64,000 nt of DNA, taken from the NCBI RefSeq assembly GCF_008015755.1, contig NZ_SSGF01000005.1:1-64000 (forward strand), in the 5' to 3' direction. Both the position numbers and the translations under genes were made by a program. Shown piece by piece: positions 40,893 to 50,725 of this stretch. Under the pieces are notes generated by a model. The model made no database searches. It was given only the letters and a program-made list of their open reading frames with translations, and was not told the origin of the DNA. Position 1 is the first letter of the stretch, and each line of letters starts with the position of its first letter. The DNA is from Methylophilus sp. GTDB lineage: Bacteria > Pseudomonadota > Gammaproteobacteria > Burkholderiales > Methylophilaceae.

Positions 40893-42488
40893 ATGTTAAT
40901 AGCAAACAATATCACCATGCAGTTTGGCTCCAAGCCACTGTTTGAAAATGTCTCGGTCAAATTTGGCGACGGTAACCGTTATGGCCTGATTGGCGCAAAT
41001 GGGTGTGGTAAATCTACCTTTATGAAAATTCTGGCTGGCGTGCTGGAACCTACCAGCGGCAACGTAAGCCTGGACCCGAACGAACGCATGGCGTTTTTGA
41101 AACAGGACCAGTTTGCTTACGAAGACCAGCGCGTGCTGGACGTGGTCATGATGGGCCACGAACAAATGTGGAAAGCCATGCAGGAGCGTGATGCGATTTA
41201 CGCCAACCTCGAGGCGACCGAAGACGACTACATGCGTGCCGCTGAGCTGGAAGGCGTGTTTGCCGAATATGACGGTTATACCGCTGAGGCACGTGCCGGT
41301 GAGTTGCTGTTAGGTGTGGGTATTCCGCTGGAGCAACATACTGGCCCGATGAGTGCCGTGGCACCAGGCTGGAAACTGCGCGTGTTATTGGTACAAGCCT
41401 TGTTTGCCAACCCTGATGTGCTACTGCTCGATGAACCAACCAACAACCTGGACATCAACACCATTCGTTGGCTGGAAGATGTGGTCAACAATCGTGATTG
41501 CACCATGGTGATCATTTCGCATGACCGCCACTTTTTGAACCAGGTGTGTACGCATACCTGCGATATGGATTACGGCAAGATTACCTCCTACCCGGGCAAC
41601 TATGATGATTACATGGAAGCCAGCATTGCAGCGCGTAATCAACAAGCCAAAGACAACGCCAAGGCCAAGCAGCAAATTGCAGATTTACAGGACTTTGTGC
41701 GCCGCTTCTCGGCTAACGCGTCTAAAGCCAAGCAGGCCACCAGCCGTGCCAAGCAGATTGATAAAATCAAGGTCGAAGAATTCAAGCCTTCCAGCCGCCA
41801 ATATCCATTTATCCGCTTTGAGTTTGACGACAGAGAAAAACTGCACCGCAACGCAGTAGAACTGAAAAAACTCAGCCACGGCTTTGACAAAACCTTGTTT
41901 AATGACGTAGAACTGATGTTTGAAGCCGGTGAAAAAGTTGCCATTATTGGTGAAAACGGCATTGGTAAAACCACGTTCTTGCGTTGTCTGGCCGGTGATT
42001 TGACGCCTAAACATGGTGAAGTTAAATGGGCAGAAAAAGCCAAACTGGGATATTTCGCGCAAGACCATGAATACGAATTCGAAAAAGGCGAAGACCTGTT
42101 TGAATGGATGACTGCGCAGCGTCAGCAAGGTGATGACGACAATACTGTGCGTAGCATGCTCGGCCGTTTGCTGTTCCCAACCGAAGCGACCAGAAAATCC
42201 GTCAAAGTACTCTCCGGGGGTGAAAAAGGCCGCATGCTGTATGGCAAGCTGATGCTGGCAAAAACCAATGTGTTATTGATGGATGAGCCGACCAACCACA
42301 TGGATATGGAATCGATTGAAGCGCTGAACACTGCGCTGGATAAATACAAAGGGACCTTATTTTTTGTCAGCCATGACCGTGAATTCGTCAGCTCGATTGC
42401 CACGCGTATTATTGAAATTAAAGCCGATGGTATTGTCGACTTTACTGGTAACTATGAGGATTACCTGGCCAGCCAAGGCATTGCCTAA
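40893..42488 (+). CDS. ybiT: ABC-F family ATPase, YbiT type
   Basis: 531-aa tandem ATPase without membrane domains, acting at the ribosome E site. Two Walker A motifs (GANGCGKST and GENGIGKTT), two signature/Walker B pairs ([11 protein letters not shown] and [11 protein letters not shown]) and a linker (about 240-320) are present. The opening [20 protein letters not shown] and the end [12 protein letters not shown] match YbiT closely. The second signature is LSGGEKGR; the first is degenerate ([12 protein letters not shown]), as in YbiT. Confidence 0.94.
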   Translation: MLIANNITMQFGSKPLFENVSVKFGDGNRYGLIGANGCGKSTFMKILAGVLEPTSGNVSLDPNERMAFLKQDQFAYEDQRVLDVVMMGHEQMWKAMQERDAIYANLEATEDDYMRAAELEGVFAEYDGYTAEARAGELLLGVGIPLEQHTGPMSAVAPGWKLRVLLVQALFANPDVLLLDEPTNNLDINTIRWLEDVVNNRDCTMVIISHDRHFLNQVCTHTCDMDYGKITSYPGNYDDYMEASIAARNQQAKDNAKAKQQIADLQDFVRRFSANASKAKQATSRAKQIDKIKVEEFKPSSRQYPFIRFEFDDREKLHRNAVELKKLSHGFDKTLFNDVELMFEAGEKVAIIGENGIGKTTFLRCLAGDLTPKHGEVKWAEKAKLGYFAQDHEYEFEKGEDLFEWMTAQRQQGDDDNTVRSMLGRLLFPTEATRKSVKVLSGGEKGRMLYGKLMLAKTNVLLMDEPTNHMDMESIEALNTALDKYKGTLFFVSHDREFVSSIATRIIEIKADGIVDFTGNYEDYLASQGIA

Positions 42489-42545
42489 TGCCCTGCTATC
42501 ACCGTTTTCAAGTGATACATTCCGTTACACAGCTCGCATGATCAG

Positions 42546-42574
42546 ACAAACACCCGATACATTCGGGTGTTTTA
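42546..42574 (+). terminator. Terminator after the ABC-F gene
   Basis: A 10-bp perfect stem AAACACCCGA/TCGGGTGTTT with a 5-nt loop and a following T. Confidence 0.85.
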
Positions 42575-42617
42575 ATGTCAACATTGCAATTTCGCAATGA
42601 TGATTAAAGGAACCATC

Positions 42618-43076
42618 ATGAAACTGAACAAACTGGCATTCGCAAGTCTTCTAGTTGTGGTGTGCGGCACCGCCTTTGCAGAACCCGGCCATGGTTGCGA
42701 CAAAGCTAAATTTGATAAAGCCAACTGGCAAGAACATCGTCTTGAGCACTTTGAAAAGCATCAAGAAAGATTGCACACTATTTTGCAACTGAGCAGCACC
42801 CAGGAAAACGCCTGGAAAAACTATCAGGCACAAATCAAGCCTCAAGACAAAGCTGAGCATCCGGATATGGCTGAGTTAAGTAAACTCAACACACTGCAAC
42901 GCCTGGATAAAATGGAAGCCTGGGACAAAGAACGTGATACACGCCAGGCTGAACGTGCCAAGGCCGTACGTAGTTTTTATGCGCAACTCAACGATGCGCA
43001 AAAGAAAGCTTTTGATGAGAATGCGTTTCCGCAGCATGAGGGTCCACATCATGGTGGCCCCCGCCATGAAAAATAG
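42618..43076 (+). CDS. Spy/CpxP-like periplasmic protein, His-rich
   Basis: 152 aa from ATG 42618, preceded by AAAGGAA. Signal peptide of about 21 residues (ends CGTAFA). The mature helical protein has LTxxQ-like motifs (LQLSSTQENAW and LNDAQKKAF) typical of Spy/CpxP chaperones. It opens EPGHGCDKAKF and ends HEGPHHGGPRHEK, a likely metal-binding tail. Followed by a terminator and then a response regulator and histidine kinase, a layout like cpxP-cpxRA. Confidence 0.85.
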   Translation: MKLNKLAFASLLVVVCGTAFAEPGHGCDKAKFDKANWQEHRLEHFEKHQERLHTILQLSSTQENAWKNYQAQIKPQDKAEHPDMAELSKLNTLQRLDKMEAWDKERDTRQAERAKAVRSFYAQLNDAQKKAFDENAFPQHEGPHHGGPRHEK

Positions 43077-43110
43077 TACCGTGCGTAAAACCATCCTGGT
43101 TTAGTGCAGC

Positions 43111-43135
43111 AAACCGGCCACAATGGCCGGTTTTT
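43111..43135 (+). terminator. Terminator after the Spy-like gene
   Basis: A 10-bp perfect stem AAACCGGCCA/TGGCCGGTTT with loop CAA, followed by TT. It separates the chaperone from the two-component genes. Confidence 0.85.
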
Positions 43136-43175
43136 GTGCTCCAATATTCACATTGTAAAGCCTGAGACCTTGTTT

Positions 43176-43943
43176 ATGAATGACGGCCATCCCGAGACAC
43201 ATGTACTGGTAGTAGATGACGATGATGCGATTCGTGATCTGCTGTGTGATTTTCTGCAAGATAATCAACTGATCACACATCAGGCAGCCAATCACGCGCA
43301 AATGTGGCAAGCATTACAGCAACAGGTGCCAGATGTGATTATTCTCGATATCAACATGCCGCAACGGAGCGGCATTGAGCTGTGCCGTGAGTTGCGTGAG
43401 TCGCCCAAATATCGATTGCTGCCAATTATCATGCTCACCGCGCGTACCAGCTCGCTGGACACCATTATGGGGCTGGAAACCGGCGCCGATGATTATGTGG
43501 CGAAACCATTTGAACCACTGGAGCTGTTATCGCGTATCCGTAGTGTGATCCGTCGCGCACGCATGCATGTAGAAAATCCTGGCAAATCCCCTCATGAAGA
43601 GTCTGCCGATAGTGGCATTTTGCGTTTCATTGAGTTTAATGAATGGAAGCTGGATATCCATAACCGCACCTTGATTGACCAAAGCAATACTAGTATTCCA
43701 CTCTCTAATGCCGAGTTCAAGTTTTTGCGTTTTATGTTGCTAAACGCCAACCGCACCTTGAGTCGTGACCAATTAATGGAAGAAATGCATGGCCGCGAAG
43801 CAGGCCCATTTGACAGGTCAATAGATTTACAAATCAGTAGATTAAGACAGAAACTTGAAGTGGATACTAAGAGTCCGTCGATGATTAAAACGCTGCGTAA
43901 TGAAGGCTACCTGCTGACAGCAGATGTCCGTTATCTTAAATAA
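43176..43943 (+). CDS. OmpR-family response regulator
   Basis: 255 aa from ATG 43176; an in-frame start at 43104 would run through the preceding terminator. The receiver domain has VVDDDDAIRD, phosphoacceptor DVIILDINMPQRSG and the KPF lysine in VAKPFEPLEL. The winged helix ends in FDRSIDLQISRLRQKLE and RNEGYLLTADVR. Paired with the kinase 27 nt downstream. Target genes unknown; the Spy-like gene is the obvious candidate. Confidence 0.93.
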   Translation: MNDGHPETHVLVVDDDDAIRDLLCDFLQDNQLITHQAANHAQMWQALQQQVPDVIILDINMPQRSGIELCRELRESPKYRLLPIIMLTARTSSLDTIMGLETGADDYVAKPFEPLELLSRIRSVIRRARMHVENPGKSPHEESADSGILRFIEFNEWKLDIHNRTLIDQSNTSIPLSNAEFKFLRFMLLNANRTLSRDQLMEEMHGREAGPFDRSIDLQISRLRQKLEVDTKSPSMIKTLRNEGYLLTADVRYLK

Positions 43944-43970
43944 ACCCGCCACGATAAAGACACCACAGCG

Positions 43971-45350
43971 ATGATAAAGAAATTGTTGGGCACCATGTCG
44001 GTCCGTATTTTCCTGATTACCGTCATTGGCATTTTGCTCACCGCAACCGTGGTAAGCATGTTGGGTCAACGCGACTCACGCGAGAATGAAACGCGCCTGC
44101 GCGATCAGTTTGCATTCGACCGCATCGAGAGCATGATCCGTATTCTCGAAGCCACCGTCCCTGAAAAACGCTCTGAGATTCAGGATGTGTTTAAACGCAT
44201 GGGCAGCCACGTCACCGTGGGTGTAGAGCCGCCACAAAATGCGCCGCTAATACCGGCAGAGCTCGCCAATCTCAATAACTTGCTGGTGCCAGAGATCGCA
44301 GACTTGATCAGCTTATCCAAAGCTAGCCATTGCGCACCGCGTCGCCCGCCATTACCGCCGCCCGGGTTTGGCGCACCGCCACCACATCCGCATGGCCAAT
44401 GCCTGGCGGTCTATACACATTTAGAAGACAACACACCGATTTTAATTGAACTGCACTACGGAGGCCGCCGCCCACCGGCCGGGCCACCACACGAGCGTAA
44501 TCCGCTCGCCATCGTGTTGGCTCTACTAGGATTAATCAGCATCATTTGGGCGGTCGCCTCTGTGGCTACCCAACCCTTGCGCAAGCTGGCAAATGCCGCT
44601 TTGCAGCTGGCACATAACATTGAACATGCTCCTTTGCCAGAAAACGAAGGCTCTACCGAAGTGCGCCATGCGGCCAAAGCCTTCAACGAAATGCAGCGCA
44701 GTATCCTCAAGCATATTCAGGAGCGCGGTTTTATTCTGGGCGCCATTGCACACGACCTGCAAACACCGCTCACGCGCTTGCGTTTACGCCTGGAAAAAGT
44801 CAAAGACCAAGACCTAAAACAAGGCTTGATCAAAGATCTCACCGCCACACAGGAAATGGTACGCGAAGGGCTGGACTTTGCCCGCCTGTGCGGTGAAAAC
44901 ATCCACAAAAGCAAAGTAGACCTCACCGCACTGGCCACCGCCGTCTGCGATGATTTTGAAGATGCTGGTCACGCGATGAATACCAGCTTGCCCCCAGAGT
45001 CGATCACAATCCTGGGTTCAGCACACCTACTCACACGATGCCTGACCAATCTGCTCAATAACGCGGTGGCTTACGCGCAAACGCCTGCTTTGTCACTCCA
45101 TACCGAAGGCAAGCAGGTCATTTTTATCATCTCCGACGATGGCCCGGGTATTCCACCACAGGAGTTAAATAACGTGCTTGAGCCTTTCCGCAGGCTGGAA
45201 GACTCGCGCTCTCGGCAAACAGGCGGCACCGGGCTGGGCTTAGCTATCGCCCGCATGATCGTCGAAAAACATGGCGGAAAACTGTCGATTAACAACAAAC
45301 CGCGACCGGCCTCTGGCCTCGTCATTAATATCACGTTGCCACTGCAATAA
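43971..45350 (+). CDS. Membrane sensor histidine kinase
   Basis: 459 aa. Helix 1 at about 10-30, a periplasmic sensor of about 130 residues, helix 2 (NPLALVLALLGLISIIWAV-type) near 175-195, HAMP, H-box AIAHDLQTPLTRLR, N-box NLLNNAVAYA, G-boxes DDGPGIPP and GTGLGLAI. The sensor contains a Pro/His-rich stretch bounded by two Cys (SHCAPRRPPLPPP ... HPHGQC) and another near the second helix (RRPPAGPPHERN). This is unusual and suggests metal or envelope-stress sensing. EnvZ/CpxA-like. Confidence 0.92.
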   Translation: MIKKLLGTMSVRIFLITVIGILLTATVVSMLGQRDSRENETRLRDQFAFDRIESMIRILEATVPEKRSEIQDVFKRMGSHVTVGVEPPQNAPLIPAELANLNNLLVPEIADLISLSKASHCAPRRPPLPPPGFGAPPPHPHGQCLAVYTHLEDNTPILIELHYGGRRPPAGPPHERNPLAIVLALLGLISIIWAVASVATQPLRKLANAALQLAHNIEHAPLPENEGSTEVRHAAKAFNEMQRSILKHIQERGFILGAIAHDLQTPLTRLRLRLEKVKDQDLKQGLIKDLTATQEMVREGLDFARLCGENIHKSKVDLTALATAVCDDFEDAGHAMNTSLPPESITILGSAHLLTRCLTNLLNNAVAYAQTPALSLHTEGKQVIFIISDDGPGIPPQELNNVLEPFRRLEDSRSRQTGGTGLGLAIARMIVEKHGGKLSINNKPRPASGLVINITLPLQ

Positions 45351-45387
45351 TCGGGTTTGTCACAGCCGCGCCCGGCCATGGTTTTTG

Positions 45388-45417
45388 TTGAACAGCCCAA
45401 GCGCCGCGGTGTAAACT
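45388..45417 (+). promoter_or_regulatory. Possible promoter of tRNA-Ser
   Basis: TTGAAC (45388-45393), 18-bp spacer, TAAACT (45412-45417). It is the best match in the gap but about 90 bp from the tRNA; not certain. Confidence 0.3.
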
Positions 45418-45508
45418 AATGTCCTGCTTGTGGTTTAAGCTATCTAGGCTGGGCAAAATAATCCGCACGCCTTATGTGCCTATTTTGTCAGCGATGGATT
45501 TAAAAAAC

Positions 45509-45599
45509 GGAGAAGTGGCAGAGCTGGTTGAATGTACCTGACTCGAAATCAGGCATACGCGCAAGCGTATCGAGGGTTCGAATCCCTCCTTCTCCGCCA
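45509..45599 (+). tRNA. tRNA-Ser (anticodon CGA)
   Basis: Acceptor GGAGAAG pairs with CTTCTCC; discriminator G and encoded CCA follow. The anticodon loop CTCGAAA gives CGA, reading UCG. A long variable arm (ATACGCGCAAGCGTAT) identifies a class II tRNA, and GGTTCGAATCC is the T loop. Confidence 0.97.
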
Positions 45600-45640
45600 G
45601 TATTTTGGCAATATGACTTGAGGGTGTAGCTTTTAATAGC

Positions 45641-46192
45641 TCAGGATTGCAAGGCGCGAATCTCTGGCAGATTACGCCACCAGCCGTACACATCCATGCC
45701 GCAGCCAAACACATAGCGGTTAGGCACGGTTAACCCCACCACATCCGCCTGTAGCGGTTTTTGCAGACCATTGTCTTTTTCAGTGAGCACGGCGGTGATG
45801 ACACGGCTTGCCCCGGCCTGCTGGCAATATTCAACCACCGCGGCCAGTGTGATCCCTTCATCCAGAATATCGTCTAGCACCACCACCGTTTGCCCGGCCA
45901 GATCCAGCTCTGGCTGTTTGCTCCAGACAATCTCTTGGCCGGCCGTGCCGTGATAACGGTTGGCTTGCAGGTAATCCAGTCGGGCTGGTATCGCCAGGCG
46001 ACTCATTAACTGCCCGGACAAGTATAAACCGCCGCGCATCACACATAACAGCACCACTGACTGCTTGTCGGATAAGTGGTAATGTAATTGATCAGCCATG
46101 CGATCAATCGCAAGGCTGACCTCGGCGGCGGTAAATACCACCTCCGAGTGAGCAATCCATAAATCTGGCGGCTGTGTCGCGGCTGCAGACAT
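45641..46192 (-). CDS. hpt: Hypoxanthine-guanine phosphoribosyltransferase
   Basis: Purine salvage: adds phosphoribose to hypoxanthine or guanine. The PRPP-binding motif VVVLDDILDEGITL is at about 105, the flexible-loop region near 70-80 (LQANRYHG), and the C-terminal PNRYVFGCGMDVYGWWRNLP. 183 aa, normal. Five nt from galU, probably cotranscribed. Confidence 0.92.
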   Translation of the reverse strand: MSAAATQPPDLWIAHSEVVFTAAEVSLAIDRMADQLHYHLSDKQSVVLLCVMRGGLYLSGQLMSRLAIPARLDYLQANRYHGTAGQEIVWSKQPELDLAGQTVVVLDDILDEGITLAAVVEYCQQAGASRVITAVLTEKDNGLQKPLQADVVGLTVPNRYVFGCGMDVYGWWRNLPEIRALQS

Positions 46193-46197
46193 ACGAC

Positions 46198-47067
46198 TTA
46201 GATGTCTAAGGTCTTCAAGTAGCTTCTAAAGCTGTCGGCAATTTCTGGATGTTTTAAGCCCAGCTCAACGTTAGCCTGCATAAAGCCGAGTTTGCTACCG
46301 CAGTCGTAGCGTTTGCCTTTGTAGCGATAAGCCATGACTTTCTCGTGGGCCATCAACGCAGAAATGCCGTCCGTCAGCTGAATCTCGCCACCCTTGCCTG
46401 GTTTTACATGCTCCAGACAATCAAAAATGCGTGGGCTTAATACATAGCGGCCAACCACAGCCAGATTAGAAGGCGCTTCTTCTGGTTTTGGTTTTTCTAC
46501 CATGCCTTTTACTTCCAACAAGTCTTCTGTGAGGGCAACAGCATCTACCACCCCATAGCTGCTGGTTTCTTCCGGCGCCACGGTTTCAATGCCTAAAATC
46601 GAGCATTGTTGTTCGGCATACATATCGACCATTTGTTTAGTAATAGACACATCGCCTACCAGCAAATCGTCCGCCAGCAACACGGCAAATGGCTCGTTAC
46701 CGACGACGGGCTTAGCACATAACACCGCATGGCCCAGACCTAATGCCTGTGACTGGCGGATAAATACGCAACTGACGCCTTTTGGCAAAATGCTGTGCAC
46801 GATGTCGAGCAGTTTTTGTTTGCCCGCGGCTTCGAGCTCAGCTTCTAGCTCATAAGCTTTGTCAAAATGGTCGGCAATCGAGCGTTTGTTACGGCCGGTG
46901 ATAAAAATCAGCTCAGTGGCACCGGCGGCAATCGCCTCTTCTGCCGCATATTGAATCAGCGGTTTATCCACCACAGGCAGCATCTCTTTGGGGCTGGCTT
47001 TAGTCGCTGGCAAGAAACGGGTGCCTAGCCCTGCCACTGGAAACACTGCTTTTGTAATTTTTTTCAT
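46198..47067 (-). CDS. galU: UTP-glucose-1-phosphate uridylyltransferase
   Basis: Makes UDP-glucose for surface polysaccharides. Nucleotide motif [20 protein letters not shown], then [21 protein letters not shown] and a C-terminal [19 protein letters not shown]. 289 aa, normal. Transcribed ahead of hpt. Confidence 0.97.
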   Translation of the reverse strand: MKKITKAVFPVAGLGTRFLPATKASPKEMLPVVDKPLIQYAAEEAIAAGATELIFITGRNKRSIADHFDKAYELEAELEAAGKQKLLDIVHSILPKGVSCVFIRQSQALGLGHAVLCAKPVVGNEPFAVLLADDLLVGDVSITKQMVDMYAEQQCSILGIETVAPEETSSYGVVDAVALTEDLLEVKGMVEKPKPEEAPSNLAVVGRYVLSPRIFDCLEHVKPGKGGEIQLTDGISALMAHEKVMAYRYKGKRYDCGSKLGFMQANVELGLKHPEIADSFRSYLKTLDI

Positions 47068-47112
47068 GGTCGTATCCTAGTAAAAATAATAATAAAAATA
47101 ATCAAAAATGAT

Positions 47113-47379
47113 CTAAATATTGAGTATGGATTTTAATTTTAATAACAGCACGGCACTCGCCAGCAGTGCCGTGATCGCATTCGCAACAATCACCGGCCAA
47201 TCCTGAATCAGGATGCCATAAACCAGCCACAGCAACACGCCCACTGTAAAAATGGTATACATGGGCAATGAAATACCGCTTAAGTCTCGGGTGCGCCATG
47301 ATTTTAGCACTTGAGGGACAAATGCTAGCGTAGTACACACCGCCGCTATTGAGCCAATACAGGTGGTTAGCGTCATCAT
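47113..47379 (-). CDS. SemiSWEET-type PQ-loop sugar transporter
   Basis: 88 aa, three membrane helices in one triple-helix bundle. The PQ-loop motif [18 protein letters not shown] lies in helix 1 and its loop. Bacterial SemiSWEETs dimerise to make a sugar pathway. The start overlaps the uvrB stop (ATGA), so it is translated from the uvrB message. Substrate unknown. Confidence 0.87.
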   Translation of the reverse strand: MMTLTTCIGSIAAVCTTLAFVPQVLKSWRTRDLSGISLPMYTIFTVGVLLWLVYGILIQDWPVIVANAITALLASAVLLLKLKSILNI

Positions 47380-49409
47380 TTTAAATCTTCTACTTCGGCA
47401 CCAAACGTCTGCAACTTGAGCTTTTTCAACTGGTCACGGTACTGCGCTGCTTTTTCAAATTCCAGGTTTTTGGCCGCGTCGTGCATGGCTTTTTCGATCC
47501 GCTTGAGCTCTTTAGTCAAGGTTTTTTCGCTCATGCTTTCATAGCTGGCTTGCTCTTGTGCGGCTTTACGTTCACGCTGGGCTTCGTCTTTGTCATACAC
47601 GCCATCAATAATATCCTTGATGCGTTTGGTCACGCCCTTAGGCGTAATGCCATGCTCGGCATTAAAGGCCAATTGGATGGTGCGTCTGCGGTCGGCTTCA
47701 TCCATCGCCAGCTTCATGCTGCGTGTAATCTTGTTGCCGTAAAAAATCACTTTGCCGTTGAGGTTACGCGCCGCGCGGCCCGCAGTTTGAATCAATGAGC
47801 GCTCAGAGCGTAAAAAACCTTCTTTGTCAGCATCGAGTACGGCGACCAGCGATACCTCAGGAATATCCAGGCCCTCGCGCAACAGGTTAATCCCCACCAG
47901 CACATCAAACTCACCCAGGCGCAAGTCGCGGATAATCTCCACGCGCTCGACTGTATCAATATCACTGTGCAGATAGCGCACTTTGACGCCATGCTCGCTT
48001 AAATAATCGGTCAAATCCTCGGCCATGCGTTTGGTCAGCGTGGTAGCCAACACGCGCTCACCCACAGCCACGCGCAATTTAATCTCGCCGAGCAAATCAT
48101 CCACTTGCGTATCCGCCGGTTTGACCGTGATTTCAGGGTCCACCAAGCCAGTTGGGCGCGCGATCATTTCGACCACTTGCTGTTGGTGATTTTTTTCGTA
48201 CTCAGAAGGGGTCGCCGACACGAACACGCACTGGCGCATAATGCGCTCAAACTCTTCAAACTTAAGCGGCCGGTTATCCATAGCCGAAGGCAAACGCCAG
48301 CCATAATCCACCAGGTTGGATTTACGCGAGCGGTCACCCAGATACATGCCGCCGACTTGCGGCACGGTGACGTGGCTTTCATCAATAATCATCAACGCCT
48401 GCTCAGGCAAATAATCAATCAGGGTTGGCGGCGGGTCACCCGGATTGCGCCGGGTTAAATGGCGGCTGTAGTTTTCAATGCCTTTACAAAAACCAATCTC
48501 GTTGAGCATTTCGAGGTCAAACCGCGTGCGTTGCTCTATACGTTGCGCCTCAACCAGTTTGTTTTCGCTCAAGAAAAAACTCACGCGCTGACGCAACTCT
48601 TCTTTAATAGTTTCCATCGCCTGCACGGTCGCCTCACGCGCCGTCACATAATGACTGGAAGGAAAAATACGGAAGTTATGGATTTTATTAAAGACCTGCC
48701 CAGTGAGCGGATCAAACAACTGGATGCTATCGATTTCGTCATCAAACAGACTGATACGCACGGCGGTTTCGCTGTTTTCTGACGGAAACACATCGATAAT
48801 ATCGCCACGCACCCTGAAGCAACCGCGGCTGAAATCAAAATCGTTGCGGTCGTACTGCATGTTAATCAACTGCGTCACAATGTCTTTTTGCGCGACTTTT
48901 TTACCCTGATGAATATGCAGTACCATGCCATGGTATTCACCGGGATCACCAATACCGTAAATGGCGGACACCGTCGCCACAATCACCGTATCTTCACGCT
49001 CCAGAATCGCTTTCGTGGCCGACAAGCGCATCTGTTCGATGTGTTCATTAATACTGGAATCTTTTTCAATAAACAAATCACGCGAAGGCACGTAGGCTTC
49101 GGGCTGGTAATAGTCGTAATAACTGACAAAATACTCGACCGCGTTGTTAGGAAAAAACTCCCTGAATTCGCTATACAGCTGCGCGGCCAGCGTTTTGTTA
49201 GGCGCCATCACGATGGCCGGTTTGCCGGTACGGGCAATCACATTGGCCATGGTGTAGGTTTTGCCCGAGCCGGTCACACCGAGCAAGGTTTGAAATTTCA
49301 AGCCATCCTCAATGCCTTGCGTCAGTTTTTCAATCGCCTGAGGCTGATCGCCAGCAGGTGGAAACGGCTGGTGTAATTCGTATTTGCTGCCCGGAAAAGT
49401 GACGATCAC
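47376..49409 (-). CDS. uvrB: Excinuclease ABC subunit B
   Basis: Damage-verification helicase of nucleotide excision repair. Walker [14 protein letters not shown], beta-hairpin region [12 protein letters not shown], Walker B DESHVT, helicase motifs [16 protein letters not shown] and QTAGRAARN, and a C-terminal UVR domain ([20 protein letters not shown]) binding UvrC. 677 aa, normal. Confidence 0.98.
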   Translation of the reverse strand: MIVTFPGSKYELHQPFPPAGDQPQAIEKLTQGIEDGLKFQTLLGVTGSGKTYTMANVIARTGKPAIVMAPNKTLAAQLYSEFREFFPNNAVEYFVSYYDYYQPEAYVPSRDLFIEKDSSINEHIEQMRLSATKAILEREDTVIVATVSAIYGIGDPGEYHGMVLHIHQGKKVAQKDIVTQLINMQYDRNDFDFSRGCFRVRGDIIDVFPSENSETAVRISLFDDEIDSIQLFDPLTGQVFNKIHNFRIFPSSHYVTAREATVQAMETIKEELRQRVSFFLSENKLVEAQRIEQRTRFDLEMLNEIGFCKGIENYSRHLTRRNPGDPPPTLIDYLPEQALMIIDESHVTVPQVGGMYLGDRSRKSNLVDYGWRLPSAMDNRPLKFEEFERIMRQCVFVSATPSEYEKNHQQQVVEMIARPTGLVDPEITVKPADTQVDDLLGEIKLRVAVGERVLATTLTKRMAEDLTDYLSEHGVKVRYLHSDIDTVERVEIIRDLRLGEFDVLVGINLLREGLDIPEVSLVAVLDADKEGFLRSERSLIQTAGRAARNLNGKVIFYGNKITRSMKLAMDEADRRRTIQLAFNAEHGITPKGVTKRIKDIIDGVYDKDEAQRERKAAQEQASYESMSEKTLTKELKRIEKAMHDAAKNLEFEKAAQYRDQLKKLKLQTFGAEVEDLK

Positions 49410-49568
49410 AAGAACAATCTGGAAACAAGAATGGTATAAATAATATTTTAACTGTTTTTTGTAGTCACAAGCGCAGGATTTACAATTTTCGCGGATGTTT
49501 GCCGTCTGAACTTTTATCGCAAGAATCAGTCATTTTACAAACGCCAAAATAGCCTCTCGGGAGATCAC

Positions 49569-50585
49569 GTGAAACACTTGTTTTTAGCATGCATGCTACT
49601 CAGCACATCCGTTGCCAACGCTTATAACCAGCAGGCACTGATGGAGGCCTATTTTGGTGTCGTCATGATCCGTGGCTACAATATGGACGGGGGCATGGCG
49701 TACGGCTCTGGCGTGGTCGTCGCAGATAACAGCGTCGTCACCAACTGCCATGTGTTACGCGCCACCAAGCAACCCTGGGTGTCGCGCGGCGAGGATAGTT
49801 ACCCAATCACCGAAGTGCGTGCCGATGCCTGGCACGACCTCTGTTTGATCACCACCCACAATATGCCGTTTAAACCGGTGCTGCGCGGCAGCAGTCTCAG
49901 CCTCGCGCGCGGTCAGGAAATCACTGCTATCGGCCACTCTAATGGTGTGCCAGCACCCATTACCTCAGTGGGCGAAATTCAGGGGCTTTACCCAACACAA
50001 CCAGGCAATATGATACGCAGCAGCGCCAAGTTTCTCATGGGTGCCAGCGGCAGCGGCCTGTTTGATATGGACGGCCGATTGGTTGGCATCAATACCTTTA
50101 AAACCGCAGGCAACGGCGGCAGTATCCACTTTGCGCTACCTGTAGAGTGGCTGGAAACACTGGCCAAAATGCCAGCCAGCACTGAGTTTCCAGTGCACGG
50201 CAAAGCACTCTGGGAAGAGGATGAAGACAAAAAGCCTTTTTATATGCGTGCCGCGGTGCCCGAGTCACGCCAAGACTGGCCCGCCCTGCAAAAAGTGAGC
50301 AGTCTGTGGACACAACAAGAGCCGACCAGCGCCGATGCCTGGTTTAGTCTGGGCCTGGCACAGCTCTCATTAAAACAATTTGATGCTGCTGCCAGCGCAC
50401 TGGATCAAGCGGTGAGCCTGGACCCGGAATTTATAGAAGCCTGGTTCCGGCGTGGCGAAGCTGCTCAACAACTCGGCGATCAGCAAACCGTGCAAAAAAT
50501 TGAGACGCAATTACAAAAAATTGATCCTTTGCTCGCCTCTGCTTATCAGGCTTACCTCACTTGCGACAAACACTGCCAAAAATAA
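49569..50585 (+). CDS. Secreted trypsin-like serine protease with TPR domain
   Basis: 338 aa with a signal peptide of about 18 residues (ends STSVANA). S1-type triad: His in VVTNCHVLRA, Asp in DAWHDLCLI, Ser in MGASGSGLF. A second half (about 225-330) has TPR-like helices (ADAWFSLGLAQLSLKQFDAA, then SLDPEFIEAWFRRGEAAQQL). The fusion of a DegP-like protease fold with TPR, no PDZ, is uncommon but known. Periplasmic; substrate unknown. Confidence 0.85.
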   Translation: MKHLFLACMLLSTSVANAYNQQALMEAYFGVVMIRGYNMDGGMAYGSGVVVADNSVVTNCHVLRATKQPWVSRGEDSYPITEVRADAWHDLCLITTHNMPFKPVLRGSSLSLARGQEITAIGHSNGVPAPITSVGEIQGLYPTQPGNMIRSSAKFLMGASGSGLFDMDGRLVGINTFKTAGNGGSIHFALPVEWLETLAKMPASTEFPVHGKALWEEDEDKKPFYMRAAVPESRQDWPALQKVSSLWTQQEPTSADAWFSLGLAQLSLKQFDAAASALDQAVSLDPEFIEAWFRRGEAAQQLGDQQTVQKIETQLQKIDPLLASAYQAYLTCDKHCQK

Positions 50586-50725
50586 CGGGTTGATTATTTT
50601 AGAAAAAACCAGGCGCTGCCGCTTCCACAGCCTTGGTTTTTTGCGTAAAATATTGCGTTTTTCAATTTTTTGCAGTCCGCCATGCGCGGTCTGTTTACGC
50701 ATCGTCGACCTACAAGGAAGCAATC

